Positions 1-7,922 of a stretch of 35,626 nucleotides of DNA are shown here, in pieces. The stretch is from positions 1 to 35,626 of the forward strand of contig JAOZSR010000030.1 of the NCBI GenBank assembly GCA_029939575.1. The letters run 5' to 3'. A program made the translations under genes and the position numbers. The number at the start of each line of letters is the position of its first letter. The first letter of the stretch is position 1. Under the pieces are notes generated by a model that saw only the letters and a program-made list of their open reading frames with translations, was not told the DNA's origin and ran no database searches. The DNA is from Fidelibacterota bacterium (GTDB taxonomy: Bacteria > Fidelibacterota > UBA2242 > JAOZSR01).

Positions 1-3
1 AAG

Positions 4-77
4 TACCCCGATCAGGACTCGAACCTGAAACCCTCTGCTTAGAAGGCAGATGCTCTATCCAGTTGAGCTATCGGGGC
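4..77 (-). tRNA. tRNA-Arg (anticodon TCT)
   Basis: On the minus strand this folds as a complete 74-nt cloverleaf. The acceptor stem pairs GCCCCGA with TCGGGGT (the first pair is G-U), the T arm carries GGTTCGAGTCC, and the anticodon stem encloses the loop CTTCTAA, giving anticodon TCT at 41-43. The discriminator base is A (position 4) and no CCA is encoded. It reads AGA codons. A second tRNA gene lies 85 bp upstream on the same strand, so the two may be co-transcribed. Confidence 0.95.
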
Positions 78-162
78 ATATTAAGAAATATCTATAAGAA
101 GTCTGGGAATAGTTATTAGGAAAAGATGACAAATATTTCTTATGAAAGTCAAATAAAGAAAG

Positions 163-237
163 TCGGGGCAGCAGGATTTGAACCTGCGGCCCCCTGCTCC
201 CAAAGCAGGTGCGCTAGCCGGACTGCGCCATGCCCCG
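163..237 (-). tRNA. tRNA-Pro (anticodon TGG)
   Basis: On the minus strand this is a complete 75-nt cloverleaf. The acceptor stem pairs CGGGGCA with TGCCCCG, starting with the C1-G72 pair typical of bacterial tRNA-Pro. The anticodon stem CCTGC/GCAGG encloses TTTGGGA, giving anticodon TGG at 200-202. The T loop is GGTTCAAATCC, the discriminator base is A, and CCA is not encoded. Confidence 0.95.
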
Positions 238-299
238 TCTTATTTATATTCTCATTTCCAGAAAGCCCGTAAACTTATTGAATAAGTCACCTGAAAGTC

Positions 300-322
300 A
301 AGTTGAAAAATCAACTTTTTTA
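300..322 (+). terminator. possible hairpin terminator upstream of the exported-protein gene
   Basis: AAGTTGA (300-306) and TCAACTT (311-317) form a 7-bp stem around an AAAA loop, followed by a T-rich run on the plus strand. No plus-strand gene is visible to its left in the window, so its use is unclear. It could insulate the downstream gene from read-through. The rest of 238-519 is AT-rich and shows nothing else I can support. Confidence 0.3.
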
Positions 323-519
323 TTTTTTTTATACTATTCATAATTTTGTATTTGTCTCTGGTCAAAAACTTTCTGATTAATATTTTTTCCCTCTATATTC
401 CAAAATTCGTTTAAGTTCATAGGTTGCCCGGCAAAAAATATTTTATAAATAAAACTTGCAAACTTCAAATCAAATGTATTAATTTTTATAGGGTTAGAAA
501 AAATGAAATAAGGTCATTT

Positions 520-1227
520 ATGAAAAAATTAATATTAATAATATTATTAGCATATTTTACATCTTCATTATTGTTTTCAGAAATATCCGGTAATTTTCAA
601 GCCCTATTTTATATTGAAGACGAGATCTCCTACAAAGGTGAAGGTGATGTGCAAACCAAAAATATTTATATGTTTAAGAATAGTATAATTCATAATAATA
701 ATGACGATCAGATTCTTGAAGAGAGGGTAAAATTTAGGAAAGATACTTATGAAATTGTAGATTTTTATGTAAAACATTTTTCAACCGGGAAGCAGGAAAT
801 TATTCATAAGACAGACAACGGTTTTTTTATCAAATACAGGCCGGCTTATAGCAGAAAATTCCAGGAAAAAACTATCATAGCAGATGAAACAATTTATCAT
901 GGCTCCATAATTGCCTTACTCTTTGCAAAAAAATTAAAAATCCTTGTCAGGGGGGAACAGATTGATTTTAAATTGCTTATTCCAAGTAGATTTGATTATT
1001 ATGGATTTAAAGCTTTTTATTCCGGAAATAAAGTTTTGGATAATAAAGAATGTTATGAAATCTGCCTCCAACCAGGGTCCTGGTTAGTCGGGCAATTTAT
1101 AAAACCATTTTATTTTTATATGGATACAACAAGTCCTCATAAATTGGTTGCCTACAAAGGAATGGTTTCTCCCACAGATGCAAAGGGTAAACCTCAGAAT
1201 GGTCATATCTCTTTTTCATATTATTAA
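520..1227 (+). CDS. exported protein of unknown function (DUF3108-like)
   Basis: This is a 235-residue protein. It starts at the ATG at 520 because an AAGG-like ribosome site (about 509-513) precedes it and because this start gives a clean signal peptide: MKK, a hydrophobic stretch and a cut after about residue 20 (LLFSE). An upstream TTG at 424 would add 32 implausible residues before the signal. The mature part is predicted to be beta-rich, with many aromatic residues and a late 'FYMDTTSPHKLVAY' segment. That layout resembles DUF3108-type periplasmic proteins, but the match is weak and the function is unknown. It stands alone on the plus strand, facing the TtcA-like gene. Confidence 0.8.
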   Translation: MKKLILIILLAYFTSSLLFSEISGNFQALFYIEDEISYKGEGDVQTKNIYMFKNSIIHNNNDDQILEERVKFRKDTYEIVDFYVKHFSTGKQEIIHKTDNGFFIKYRPAYSRKFQEKTIIADETIYHGSIIALLFAKKLKILVRGEQIDFKLLIPSRFDYYGFKAFYSGNKVLDNKECYEICLQPGSWLVGQFIKPFYFYMDTTSPHKLVAYKGMVSPTDAKGKPQNGHISFSYY

Positions 1228-1236
1228 ATATTAACC

Positions 1237-1256
1237 TGAAAAATTCAACTTTTTCA
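1237..1256. terminator. AT-rich hairpin between convergent genes
   Basis: TGAAAAA (1237-1243) and TTTTTCA (1250-1256) form a 7-bp stem with a 6-base loop. It fills the 29-bp gap between the stop codons of the exported-protein gene and the TtcA-like gene. It could work as a weak bidirectional terminator, but the stem is almost all A-T. Confidence 0.3.
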
Positions 1257-1952
1257 TCAATCAGAAATATTATCCCATTTTCTAATAGCTTTTGTCAGAT
1301 TTTTTGAAAAAGGTATTTGCCTTTGCTGAAAATTTTGAATTAATTCTCTTATGTTATTTCTACTATTGTTATTTTCATAATCACAATCGTGTTTTTCAAT
1401 CCGGATTCCGGTTTTCTTAGCATAAGTTTTGATAACTTTCTTAGAGAAATGGAGCATTGGCCTGATAATAGTAATTTTTTCGTCAAACATTGTATCTTTA
1501 GGTTTCAAAGAATTTAGATTTCCATGATATATTAAATTCATCAAACCGGTTTCAATATAATCATCCAGGTTGTGACCTAAGGCGATAGAACTAAAATTAT
1601 TTTTATCTGAATAGATACAGAGTTGTTTACGTCTTTCTTTGGAACAGGCATAACAGCGGAACGAAACCTGTTTGGAAATTTCTGCCGGAATAACTACCAA
1701 TGGAATATTCCATGAGTTTAAATAATGTTTCAATTTTTCTAAAATTGTATTATTTATTGATACCTGGGGAATGTCCACATAAACTGCACTCAGGATTTGT
1801 TTTTCTTTTTGTGAATTCCGATACTGGCTTAAAAGATGAGCCAGCACAAGACTATCGATTCCACCGGAAACAGCAAGCAGAATTTTATCACCTGGTTTAA
1901 TCAATTGATTTTTATATACAAACTGGTTGAAGGACGAGAGAAGGTTTGGCAT
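1257..1952 (-). CDS. TtcA-like PP-loop ATPase, tRNA thiolation family
   Basis: This 231-residue protein is a PP-loop ATP pyrophosphatase. The P-loop motif SGGIDS is at residues 29-34. A C-x-x-C pair (C100, C103) sits in 'RCYACSKERRKQL', followed by the motif GHNLDDYIET (126-135) and a third cysteine, C190. This spacing of SGG-x-DS, CxxC and a late Cys is that of TtcA, which uses a three-cysteine Fe-S cluster to make 2-thiocytidine at tRNA position 32. The protein is shorter than E. coli TtcA, so a TtcA/TtuA-like paralogue acting on another tRNA position is possible. It starts 6 bp after the ychF stop, so the two genes form an operon. Confidence 0.8.
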   Translation of the reverse strand: MPNLLSSFNQFVYKNQLIKPGDKILLAVSGGIDSLVLAHLLSQYRNSQKEKQILSAVYVDIPQVSINNTILEKLKHYLNSWNIPLVVIPAEISKQVSFRCYACSKERRKQLCIYSDKNNFSSIALGHNLDDYIETGLMNLIYHGNLNSLKPKDTMFDEKITIIRPMLHFSKKVIKTYAKKTGIRIEKHDCDYENNNSRNNIRELIQNFQQRQIPFSKNLTKAIRKWDNISD

Positions 1953-1958
1953 TATTAA

Positions 1959-3062
1959 TTATCCATTAGCTAATCTAAAAGTAACAACATCTCCATCTCT
2001 GATTATATATGATTTGCCTTCGATACGGATATGTCCATTTTCTTTTAACAATATTTCTGACTTGGTTTTTTCAATATCTTTCCAGTGGCGGACTTCAGCT
2101 TTTATAAACCGGTCTTCAAAACTACTGTGAATAACTGCGGCTGCTTTATAGGCGGGAGTATTTTTTTCAACTGTCCAGGCTTGGCAAATTTCTGATTCCA
2201 TAGTGAAAAATGTAACCAGGTTTAAAAGAACGTAACCTGCGTTAACCAGTTGTGTAACTCCCGGTTCCCGGATATCCCACTCTTTCATCAGAATTTTCCT
2301 CTCCTCGGATTCCAGCTGAGACATTTCCAATTCAAGATTGGCTGATAAAGTTAGAAAAAAGTTTCCGGTACTCAGTGCAAATTGCTCAAAATCTTTAGTT
2401 ACCTCAGATTTTTGTCCTGAGGTAGCTTCATCTTCTGAAATATTCCCTAAAATTAAAAGTGGTTTATTGGACAGTAACCCTAATTCATTAATAAAATTTT
2501 CTTCTTCAGGATGTGCGTGATATGTTTTTGCGGATTTTTTGTCTTCCAGAATTCCTTTTATATCATTTAGGACAATCAGCTGTCTTTTATATTTTTCGTC
2601 CCCTGTTTTTGCTTGTTTTTTAATTTTTTGTATTCTATTGTTGATTACTTCAAGGTCTCTTTGAATAATTTCCTGGTTAACAATTTCAAAATCACGGCGA
2701 GGATTTAATTTCGGATCAATATGGGCTACATTATCATCTTTGAAACATCTGATAAGATGGATTATTGCATCAACTCTCTGTATATTACTAAGAAATTTAT
2801 TTCCCAATCCTTCACCCTTTGAAGCACCTTTAACCAAGCCTGCGATATCAACAAATTCCAAAGTAGTTGGGATAACTTTTCCGGGACTATAGATTTTTTC
2901 TAAAATATCCAATCTTCGATCCGGAACTTCAACTATGCCAATATGTGGATCTATTGTACAAAAAGGATAATTTTCCATTGGTACTTCTGCGTTAGATAAT
3001 GCATTAAACAAAGTAGATTTCCCAATATTTGGCAAGCCGATAATTCCACATTTAAAACCCAT
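1959..3062 (-). CDS. ychF: redox-regulated ATPase/GTPase YchF (OLA1 family)
   Basis: This is a 367-residue translation-associated P-loop NTPase of the Obg class. The N-terminus MGFKCGIIGLPNIGKST contains the family's G1 motif. The DIAGLVKGASKGEGLGNKF segment is the YchF switch II/G3 region, and NISEDE replaces the usual NKxD base-recognition motif, which fits its known preference for ATP. A coiled-coil insert and a C-terminal TGS domain ending 'IRDGDVVTFRLANG' follow. I chose the ATG at 3062 over a GTG nine bases upstream because that GTG overlaps the AGAGGTG ribosome site and the family normally begins MGFKCGI. It is upstream of the TtcA-like gene in one operon. Confidence 0.96.
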   Translation of the reverse strand: MGFKCGIIGLPNIGKSTLFNALSNAEVPMENYPFCTIDPHIGIVEVPDRRLDILEKIYSPGKVIPTTLEFVDIAGLVKGASKGEGLGNKFLSNIQRVDAIIHLIRCFKDDNVAHIDPKLNPRRDFEIVNQEIIQRDLEVINNRIQKIKKQAKTGDEKYKRQLIVLNDIKGILEDKKSAKTYHAHPEEENFINELGLLSNKPLLILGNISEDEATSGQKSEVTKDFEQFALSTGNFFLTLSANLELEMSQLESEERKILMKEWDIREPGVTQLVNAGYVLLNLVTFFTMESEICQAWTVEKNTPAYKAAAVIHSSFEDRFIKAEVRHWKDIEKTKSEILLKENGHIRIEGKSYIIRDGDVVTFRLANG

Positions 3063-3096
3063 TTTATTCACCTCTTAATTATAAATCCAAAAAACT

Positions 3097-3300
3097 TCAA
3101 CATTCCAACAATGATGGAATCGTAAAAAGGCTTGAAACTGTCTTTCCGTCGAAAGCCGGACATAGTCTGAGGCAGCGTAGCAACGAAGAATCTCGTCGAT
3201 AATTGTAGGAGATTCTTTCAGTCAAAAACCTGATTGTAAACATTCGTACCTCATTTAGAATGACAGGAAATTTACTTTTTACGGATTTGTCAACAAACAT
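3097..3300 (-). repeat. dispersed intergenic repeat with degenerate palindromes
   Basis: This fills most of the gap between the FAH-family gene and ychF. It contains an inverted pair, AGAATCTC (3187-3194) and GAGATTCT (3209-3216), plus the words 'GTCATTCTAAATGAGGT' and 'GAGATTCTTCGTTGCTACG' on the minus strand. These resemble the 'GTCATTCTGAGCGAAG...GAAGAATC' class of non-coding repeats that I recall from many environmental genomes. A 67-residue open frame runs through it, but its translation is the chance reading typical of such repeats, with no ribosome site or domain. Copy number elsewhere in the genome cannot be seen from this window. Confidence 0.55.
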
Positions 3301-3355
3301 AAATTATTTTTATTTATATTAACTTTCCTACTCTTAAAGTTTCAAATCATTAATC

Positions 3356-4066
3356 CTAATTTTCCTGAATAACTGAATTTTTTAGGGTACCAATATTTTC
3401 AATAAAAATTTCAATAACATCTCCGTCTTTTAAAGGTCCCACACCTGCCGGAGTTCCGGTAGAAATAATATCTCCGGGCATTAAGGTGAAATTTTTTGAT
3501 ACAAAGGCAATTATTTCAGGAATTGGAAAAATCATGTTTTTTGTATTTGAATTTTGCACAATTTTACCATTAAGTTTGGCCTGAATTGTCAGATTCTGAG
3601 GATCTCCAATATCCTTTAGTGTTACAATACAGGGACCAATCGGACCAAAAGTATCCAATGATTTTCCTCTAAACCAACCTGATTTATCCCCGGTCTGAAT
3701 ATTTCGCTGGCTTATATCATTAAAACAGGTAAATCCCAAAATATGTTTATAGGCATCATTTTTATGAACATTTTTGCAGCGATCTTTGATTATTATCGCC
3801 AGTTCTGCTTCATAGTCGGTTCTGAGGTTTTTAAAATTGTAATCCTCTAAAAAGGCGGGTAAAATTATATTCTTTCCGTTTTCAATTAAAACATTGGGAG
3901 TTTTGGGAAATAAAACCGGTTCTTTTGGAATTTCTTTAGATGAATTATTTGAATTGACTGATACACTTTCTTTAATATGATCACGATAATTCAAGCCAAG
4001 TGCAATTATCTTTGTGGGAGCAATTCTATATTGCTCTGATTCACCTTTAATTTTCATATTAAACAT
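3356..4066 (-). CDS. fumarylacetoacetate hydrolase (FAH) family protein
   Basis: This 236-residue, single-domain FAH-fold enzyme shows the family's hallmarks: GLNYRDH (24-30), the metal-binding pattern E86/E88 in 'DYEAELA' with D117 in 'FNDISQRN', GKSLDTF-x-PxGP (134-145) and the C-terminal 'ISTGTPAGVGPL'. Relatives act on acylpyruvates, oxaloacetate or 2-hydroxy-hepta-2,4-diene-1,7-dioate, and the substrate cannot be read from sequence. The usual 'SARD' is 'SQRN' here, so the second Asp is replaced. The ATG at 4066 has an AAAGGTG ribosome site. It follows sppA by 27 bp and probably shares its transcript. Confidence 0.92.
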   Translation of the reverse strand: MFNMKIKGESEQYRIAPTKIIALGLNYRDHIKESVSVNSNNSSKEIPKEPVLFPKTPNVLIENGKNIILPAFLEDYNFKNLRTDYEAELAIIIKDRCKNVHKNDAYKHILGFTCFNDISQRNIQTGDKSGWFRGKSLDTFGPIGPCIVTLKDIGDPQNLTIQAKLNGKIVQNSNTKNMIFPIPEIIAFVSKNFTLMPGDIISTGTPAGVGPLKDGDVIEIFIENIGTLKNSVIQEN

Positions 4067-4093
4067 TTTTCACCTTTTTAAATTAATAATATA

Positions 4094-6529
4094 TTATTCA
4101 ATGATAATCCAATAAGGCATTAATAATTGGACTTTTTCATCTTTATTCATAAGCCAGGTATTGAAATACATTTTAGCAAGTTGATATTCTGAAGGCATTA
4201 TTTTTTCAATTTCTGATTTATTTGAGTAGAAAGTGCTTATTTCCAGGTTAAGAAATCCAGACCACCATTTTGGCATAATTTTTAAATGCACATTTTTTGA
4301 TTTAATTCCACTTTCTTTTATTGCAATTTCAATTGCTTTTTCCAGACCTCCAATTTCATCAACCAGGCCAACCTCTTTAGCTCCTTTTCCGCTCCAGATA
4401 CGGCCCTGGGCAATTTCTTTTACTTCCGCCTGACTCATGCCGCGTCCCTCTGCAACATGTTTAGTAAAATCATCATAAATCCAGTGTATATAGTTATTAA
4501 GTTTTTTTCTCTCATCTGTTGTCCATGGACGGAACAGAGTCATCATGTCAGCACTTTCCCCTCGCTTCAGGACATCAACATTTATCCCTATTTTATCCAT
4601 TAAACCGGAAATATCAAATTTTCCTCCCAATACACCTATCGAACCAGTCAAGGTTGTAGGATTGGCAATTATTTTATCAGCTGCGCAGGCTATATAATAT
4701 CCACCTGAAGCAGCCACATCAGACATGGAAACGATGACAGGCTTTTTTTTCTTTGCCAGGATAACTTCACGCCAGATTATATCCGATGCCAATGCTGAGC
4801 CTCCCGGTGAGTCTATTCTTAGAACAATTGCTTTGACTGTTTTGTCCTTTCTTGCATTCTGGATAGCTTTTGAGATAGTAGTAGATCCCATTGTTTGATT
4901 TCCCGAAAAAGTCCGTTTGCTTTTACCTGGCATAATTCCGCCAGTGGCATATATCAAAGCGATTTTATCTGTAGATTGCTCTTCATATTGCCAGGCAGTT
5001 TTAAAAGGAGTACTATTTCCAAAACGCTTGGGTTTTCTGATTGTTACTTTTCCATTTAGTTCTTTTTCTAATTTTTTTTGAAGTTGATCCTGATAAATTA
5101 ATTCATCAATAAGTCCTGTTTCTTTTGCTTTTACTGATGTGAAAAGACCATTATTTATAATTGAATCAAGATTTTCCGGGGAAATATTTCTGGATTTGGA
5201 AATTTCATCGATGAAAACTTCGTACATGTCATCCAGTATAACATTTAATTGTTCTTTTGCAGGCTCAGACATTTCTTCCCGTGTATAGGATTCATGTGCT
5301 GATTTGAATTTGCCTATATATTCCCATTCCGGTTTGATTCCCAGTTTATTCATAACTCCTTTAAAATATATTGATGAGGCGCTTAAACCTGTTAACCAAA
5401 CAGTACCTGCAGGATTCAAATAGATTTTATCACAGGCAGATGCCAGAAAATAGTCTCCGTTTGTTAAAGATTCAACATAACAGTAAACTTTTTTTCCGGA
5501 ATTACGAAAATTTAATATAGCCTGGCGAATTTCAAACCGTTTAGTAAAGCCACATTGTAATAAACCAAATTTTAATAAAACAGCTTTAACACCTGGATTC
5601 TCCTCATAGATTTTCAATTTGTCACAAATTTCTTTTACTGATGTCAAATTTTGAGTGCTAATCAGATTCGGTTCTTCGTCAATCACTCCTTCAAGCGTAA
5701 GTGCCATGACGGTTTTGCCGGGCTTTTGAAAAAATGATCTATAGTTATTTCCGGACGAATGATAAATAAATGAACCTTCAGGAGTTTGATGATTTTTTCC
5801 ATCCAATAATGCCATTCCTAAACCCATACTGGAAAAGTTGATATTGACTCCCACCCTGATATCTTCCTGTTCAGGCTGATATGAGGCCATGAGATGAAAA
5901 CCTTTCAAAGGTTCAAGATCACAATAATATTTTTGATTTAATTTTGAATCATTATCAGTAAGATTCATAAAAATATCAGCAGCAACTGTAAAGCGGTCTC
6001 CGATTGGGCGGAAAGCAATTCCGCTGTGTCCAATTCTTGGTAAACCGTTTTTTTCAAAGGAGTTTTCTAAAACCGTTCCAAAGGATATCCAGGGATATGG
6101 TCTTCCTGAAAGACCAATATCATATTCCATCTTCCTGTCAATTGTTCCATACCATCTAAATGTCATTCCCAGGTTTAACCAGCGATAAATCGGTGCACCC
6201 TGAGAAATATGCCACCTTTGATGAAATTTTGCATTGGGATTAAATGATGTTGAGTCTCCCTGTATCAACTCACCACCGAATATTCCATTTCCGGCAAGAA
6301 AAAATGCGCCAAATTCATTAGTATATTTTCCATCTCGGGTAGGGAAAATTGTCATGAATTGTGACTCTGTTCTGTATCCCACATTTGCCGGATTGTAGAA
6401 ACCTGCCAGAGCATTATCCGTAACAGCAACTGAGCCTGGAAAAAATTGGCCATTTGTACCCAATTCACCACAAACAGATATTGTTATTTGGGTAAATATT
6501 AAAAAACTGAAGATAAATATTTTTTTCAT
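4094..6529 (-). CDS. sppA: signal peptide peptidase SppA with an outer-membrane-like N-terminal domain
   Basis: This 811-residue serine protease is of the long (two-repeat) SppA type. In numbering from a TTG four codons upstream, the catalytic lysine is K413 ('GKFKSAHESY') and the catalytic serine is S612 ('SDVAASGGYY'), the same motifs as the E. coli dyad. The protease region covers about 275-770. A signal peptide is followed by about 240 extra residues (30-270) that look like an outer-membrane barrel, with 'ALAGFYNPANVGY' and many aromatic alternating strands. E. coli SppA has no such region. The ATG at 6529 is preferred because GGAG lies 7 bases upstream. It lies 66 bp after the CPBP protease gene. 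Confidence 0.93.
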   Translation of the reverse strand: MKKIFIFSFLIFTQITISVCGELGTNGQFFPGSVAVTDNALAGFYNPANVGYRTESQFMTIFPTRDGKYTNEFGAFFLAGNGIFGGELIQGDSTSFNPNAKFHQRWHISQGAPIYRWLNLGMTFRWYGTIDRKMEYDIGLSGRPYPWISFGTVLENSFEKNGLPRIGHSGIAFRPIGDRFTVAADIFMNLTDNDSKLNQKYYCDLEPLKGFHLMASYQPEQEDIRVGVNINFSSMGLGMALLDGKNHQTPEGSFIYHSSGNNYRSFFQKPGKTVMALTLEGVIDEEPNLISTQNLTSVKEICDKLKIYEENPGVKAVLLKFGLLQCGFTKRFEIRQAILNFRNSGKKVYCYVESLTNGDYFLASACDKIYLNPAGTVWLTGLSASSIYFKGVMNKLGIKPEWEYIGKFKSAHESYTREEMSEPAKEQLNVILDDMYEVFIDEISKSRNISPENLDSIINNGLFTSVKAKETGLIDELIYQDQLQKKLEKELNGKVTIRKPKRFGNSTPFKTAWQYEEQSTDKIALIYATGGIMPGKSKRTFSGNQTMGSTTISKAIQNARKDKTVKAIVLRIDSPGGSALASDIIWREVILAKKKKPVIVSMSDVAASGGYYIACAADKIIANPTTLTGSIGVLGGKFDISGLMDKIGINVDVLKRGESADMMTLFRPWTTDERKKLNNYIHWIYDDFTKHVAEGRGMSQAEVKEIAQGRIWSGKGAKEVGLVDEIGGLEKAIEIAIKESGIKSKNVHLKIMPKWWSGFLNLEISTFYSNKSEIEKIMPSEYQLAKMYFNTWLMNKDEKVQLLMPYWIIIE

Positions 6530-6595
6530 TTTTTTCTCCAATTGTTGTTTAAAAATCTGGTAAATTATCTTTTTTCAGCAAGAAAAATCACAAGA

Positions 6596-7306
6596 TTATA
6601 ATATTACTAATAAATCGTAGAGTGTATGGGTATATGCAGTTATTCCATAACCACGAAATAAGTATAAAATTGCTAAAAATATTCCTGCGGCGCTTCTTAC
6701 TGTAAATGAAAAAAGATTTATTTCTTCTCCAAAAGAACCAATGTAATGAAACCAGGAAAAAATTAAAGCAGAAAAAATAATTGCAACTATTCTTGATATA
6801 TTCTTACTGAATCCTATCAGATCTTTCATTAAAAATACTATAGCGCTGATCATTATAACCCGGAAAACAAATTCTTCATAAACACCTGCTCCTAAAGCCA
6901 GAGCAATTATTTGCCGTTGATCGGACCCGTTTCCGGTTACAAGTAAAAATCCCGCGATTTTGTTTAATACTAAAAACAGTAGCATTGCGTAAAATATACT
7001 TTCAAACATCATAATAATAAAATAAAGAAATTGAAATTTTCCCTGTTGCTCCTTTCTTGAATAGAAATAATAGGCAATAAATAAACTTAATAATACTAAA
7101 AAACCAACAAGATAAAATCCATATATATCAAAGATAGAAAAGAATTGGCGGAAAAGAACATCAGCTCCATTGCGTATTCCGATAATATCTGAATGGTTTA
7201 ATGAAAAAATCATTAGTTCATAAACAAATAACAGAGGAATAACAAATAATAAACTATATAAAGGAGAACGTGAGTATTTCCAGTAATTTTGTAGTTTTGC
7301 TATCAA
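6596..7306 (-). CDS. CPBP-family intramembrane metalloprotease
   Basis: This 236-residue membrane protein has about seven hydrophobic segments and the three motifs of the CPBP (CAAX protease/bacteriocin-processing, Abi) family: EExxxR at E144-E145-R149, F-x-x-x-H ending at H187, and H-x-x-x-D at H227-D231. These residues form the glutamate/histidine active site. The substrate is unknown. There is no ATG before residue 32. The TTG at 7306 has an AGGG ribosome site 7-8 bases upstream and gives the usual N-terminus, so it is the likely start. It lies directly upstream of sppA, which pairs two membrane proteases. Confidence 0.88.
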   Translation of the reverse strand: MIAKLQNYWKYSRSPLYSLLFVIPLLFVYELMIFSLNHSDIIGIRNGADVLFRQFFSIFDIYGFYLVGFLVLLSLFIAYYFYSRKEQQGKFQFLYFIIMMFESIFYAMLLFLVLNKIAGFLLVTGNGSDQRQIIALALGAGVYEEFVFRVIMISAIVFLMKDLIGFSKNISRIVAIIFSALIFSWFHYIGSFGEEINLFSFTVRSAAGIFLAILYLFRGYGITAYTHTLYDLLVIL

Positions 7307-7482
7307 TATTTTCCCTAAGATTATGTTAAATAAATTTAATTAAAATAATATAATACCACAGTTTACATTGACTCTATATCGGTATAAGATAAATAATTAT
7401 AATTAAAAAGAATACTACTTTTTAGAAAATATCTTTGTTTTTTCAGTGTCTTTTAGGAGTTTTATACATCTATAATATTAAA

Positions 7483-7899
7483 TCATTCGCCCATAACCTG
7501 AACATATACCCTGCGTTGTCGAGGACGATTGTCATGATCAATAACAATTAATTGTTGCCAGGTTCCTAATATGAGTGCTCCATTATTTATAGGAATAGTA
7601 CATCCGGGCCCCATAAAACTTGCCCTTATATGAGAAAAACCATTATCATCACCCCAGGTTTCTGAATGGCGGGAACGCATATTTTGTGAGGCGAATTGTT
7701 CCAATTGGTCTTGCATATCCTGAACCAGTGCCGGTTCATATTCAATTGTTGTCACAGAAGCAGTGGAGCCAATAGCAGTTACAGTCACAGTTCCGGCTTT
7801 AATATTTGATCTTTTTATAATCTCATTAACCCTACTGGTAATATCTTTAATGTCAGAAAAGCCTTTTGTATTTAATTGAATCTCTTCACCGTGAACCAT
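7483..7899 (-). CDS. yjbQ: YjbQ family protein (UPF0047), secondary thiamine-phosphate synthase-like
   Basis: This 138-residue protein spans the whole YjbQ/UPF0047 fold. It has the family's core 'GSTASVTTIEYEP' (44-56), the H78/W82/H90 stretch 'RHSETW...GFSHIRASFMGP', and 'LGTWQQLIVIDHDNRPRQR'. Members have weak thiamine-phosphate synthase activity, but the physiological role is unsettled. GGAG lies 5 bases before the ATG. It starts 23 bp after the helicase gene stop, so the two are probably transcribed together. I see no thiamine genes nearby. Confidence 0.93.
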   Translation of the reverse strand: MVHGEEIQLNTKGFSDIKDITSRVNEIIKRSNIKAGTVTVTAIGSTASVTTIEYEPALVQDMQDQLEQFASQNMRSRHSETWGDDNGFSHIRASFMGPGCTIPINNGALILGTWQQLIVIDHDNRPRQRRVYVQVMGE

Positions 7900-7922
7900 A
7901 TTTACTCCAAAATTATTTTAAT

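Noticed and set aside
3097..3300. 67-residue open frame on the minus strand
   Set aside because: It lies wholly in the intergenic repeat and lacks a ribosome site and any protein-like pattern.
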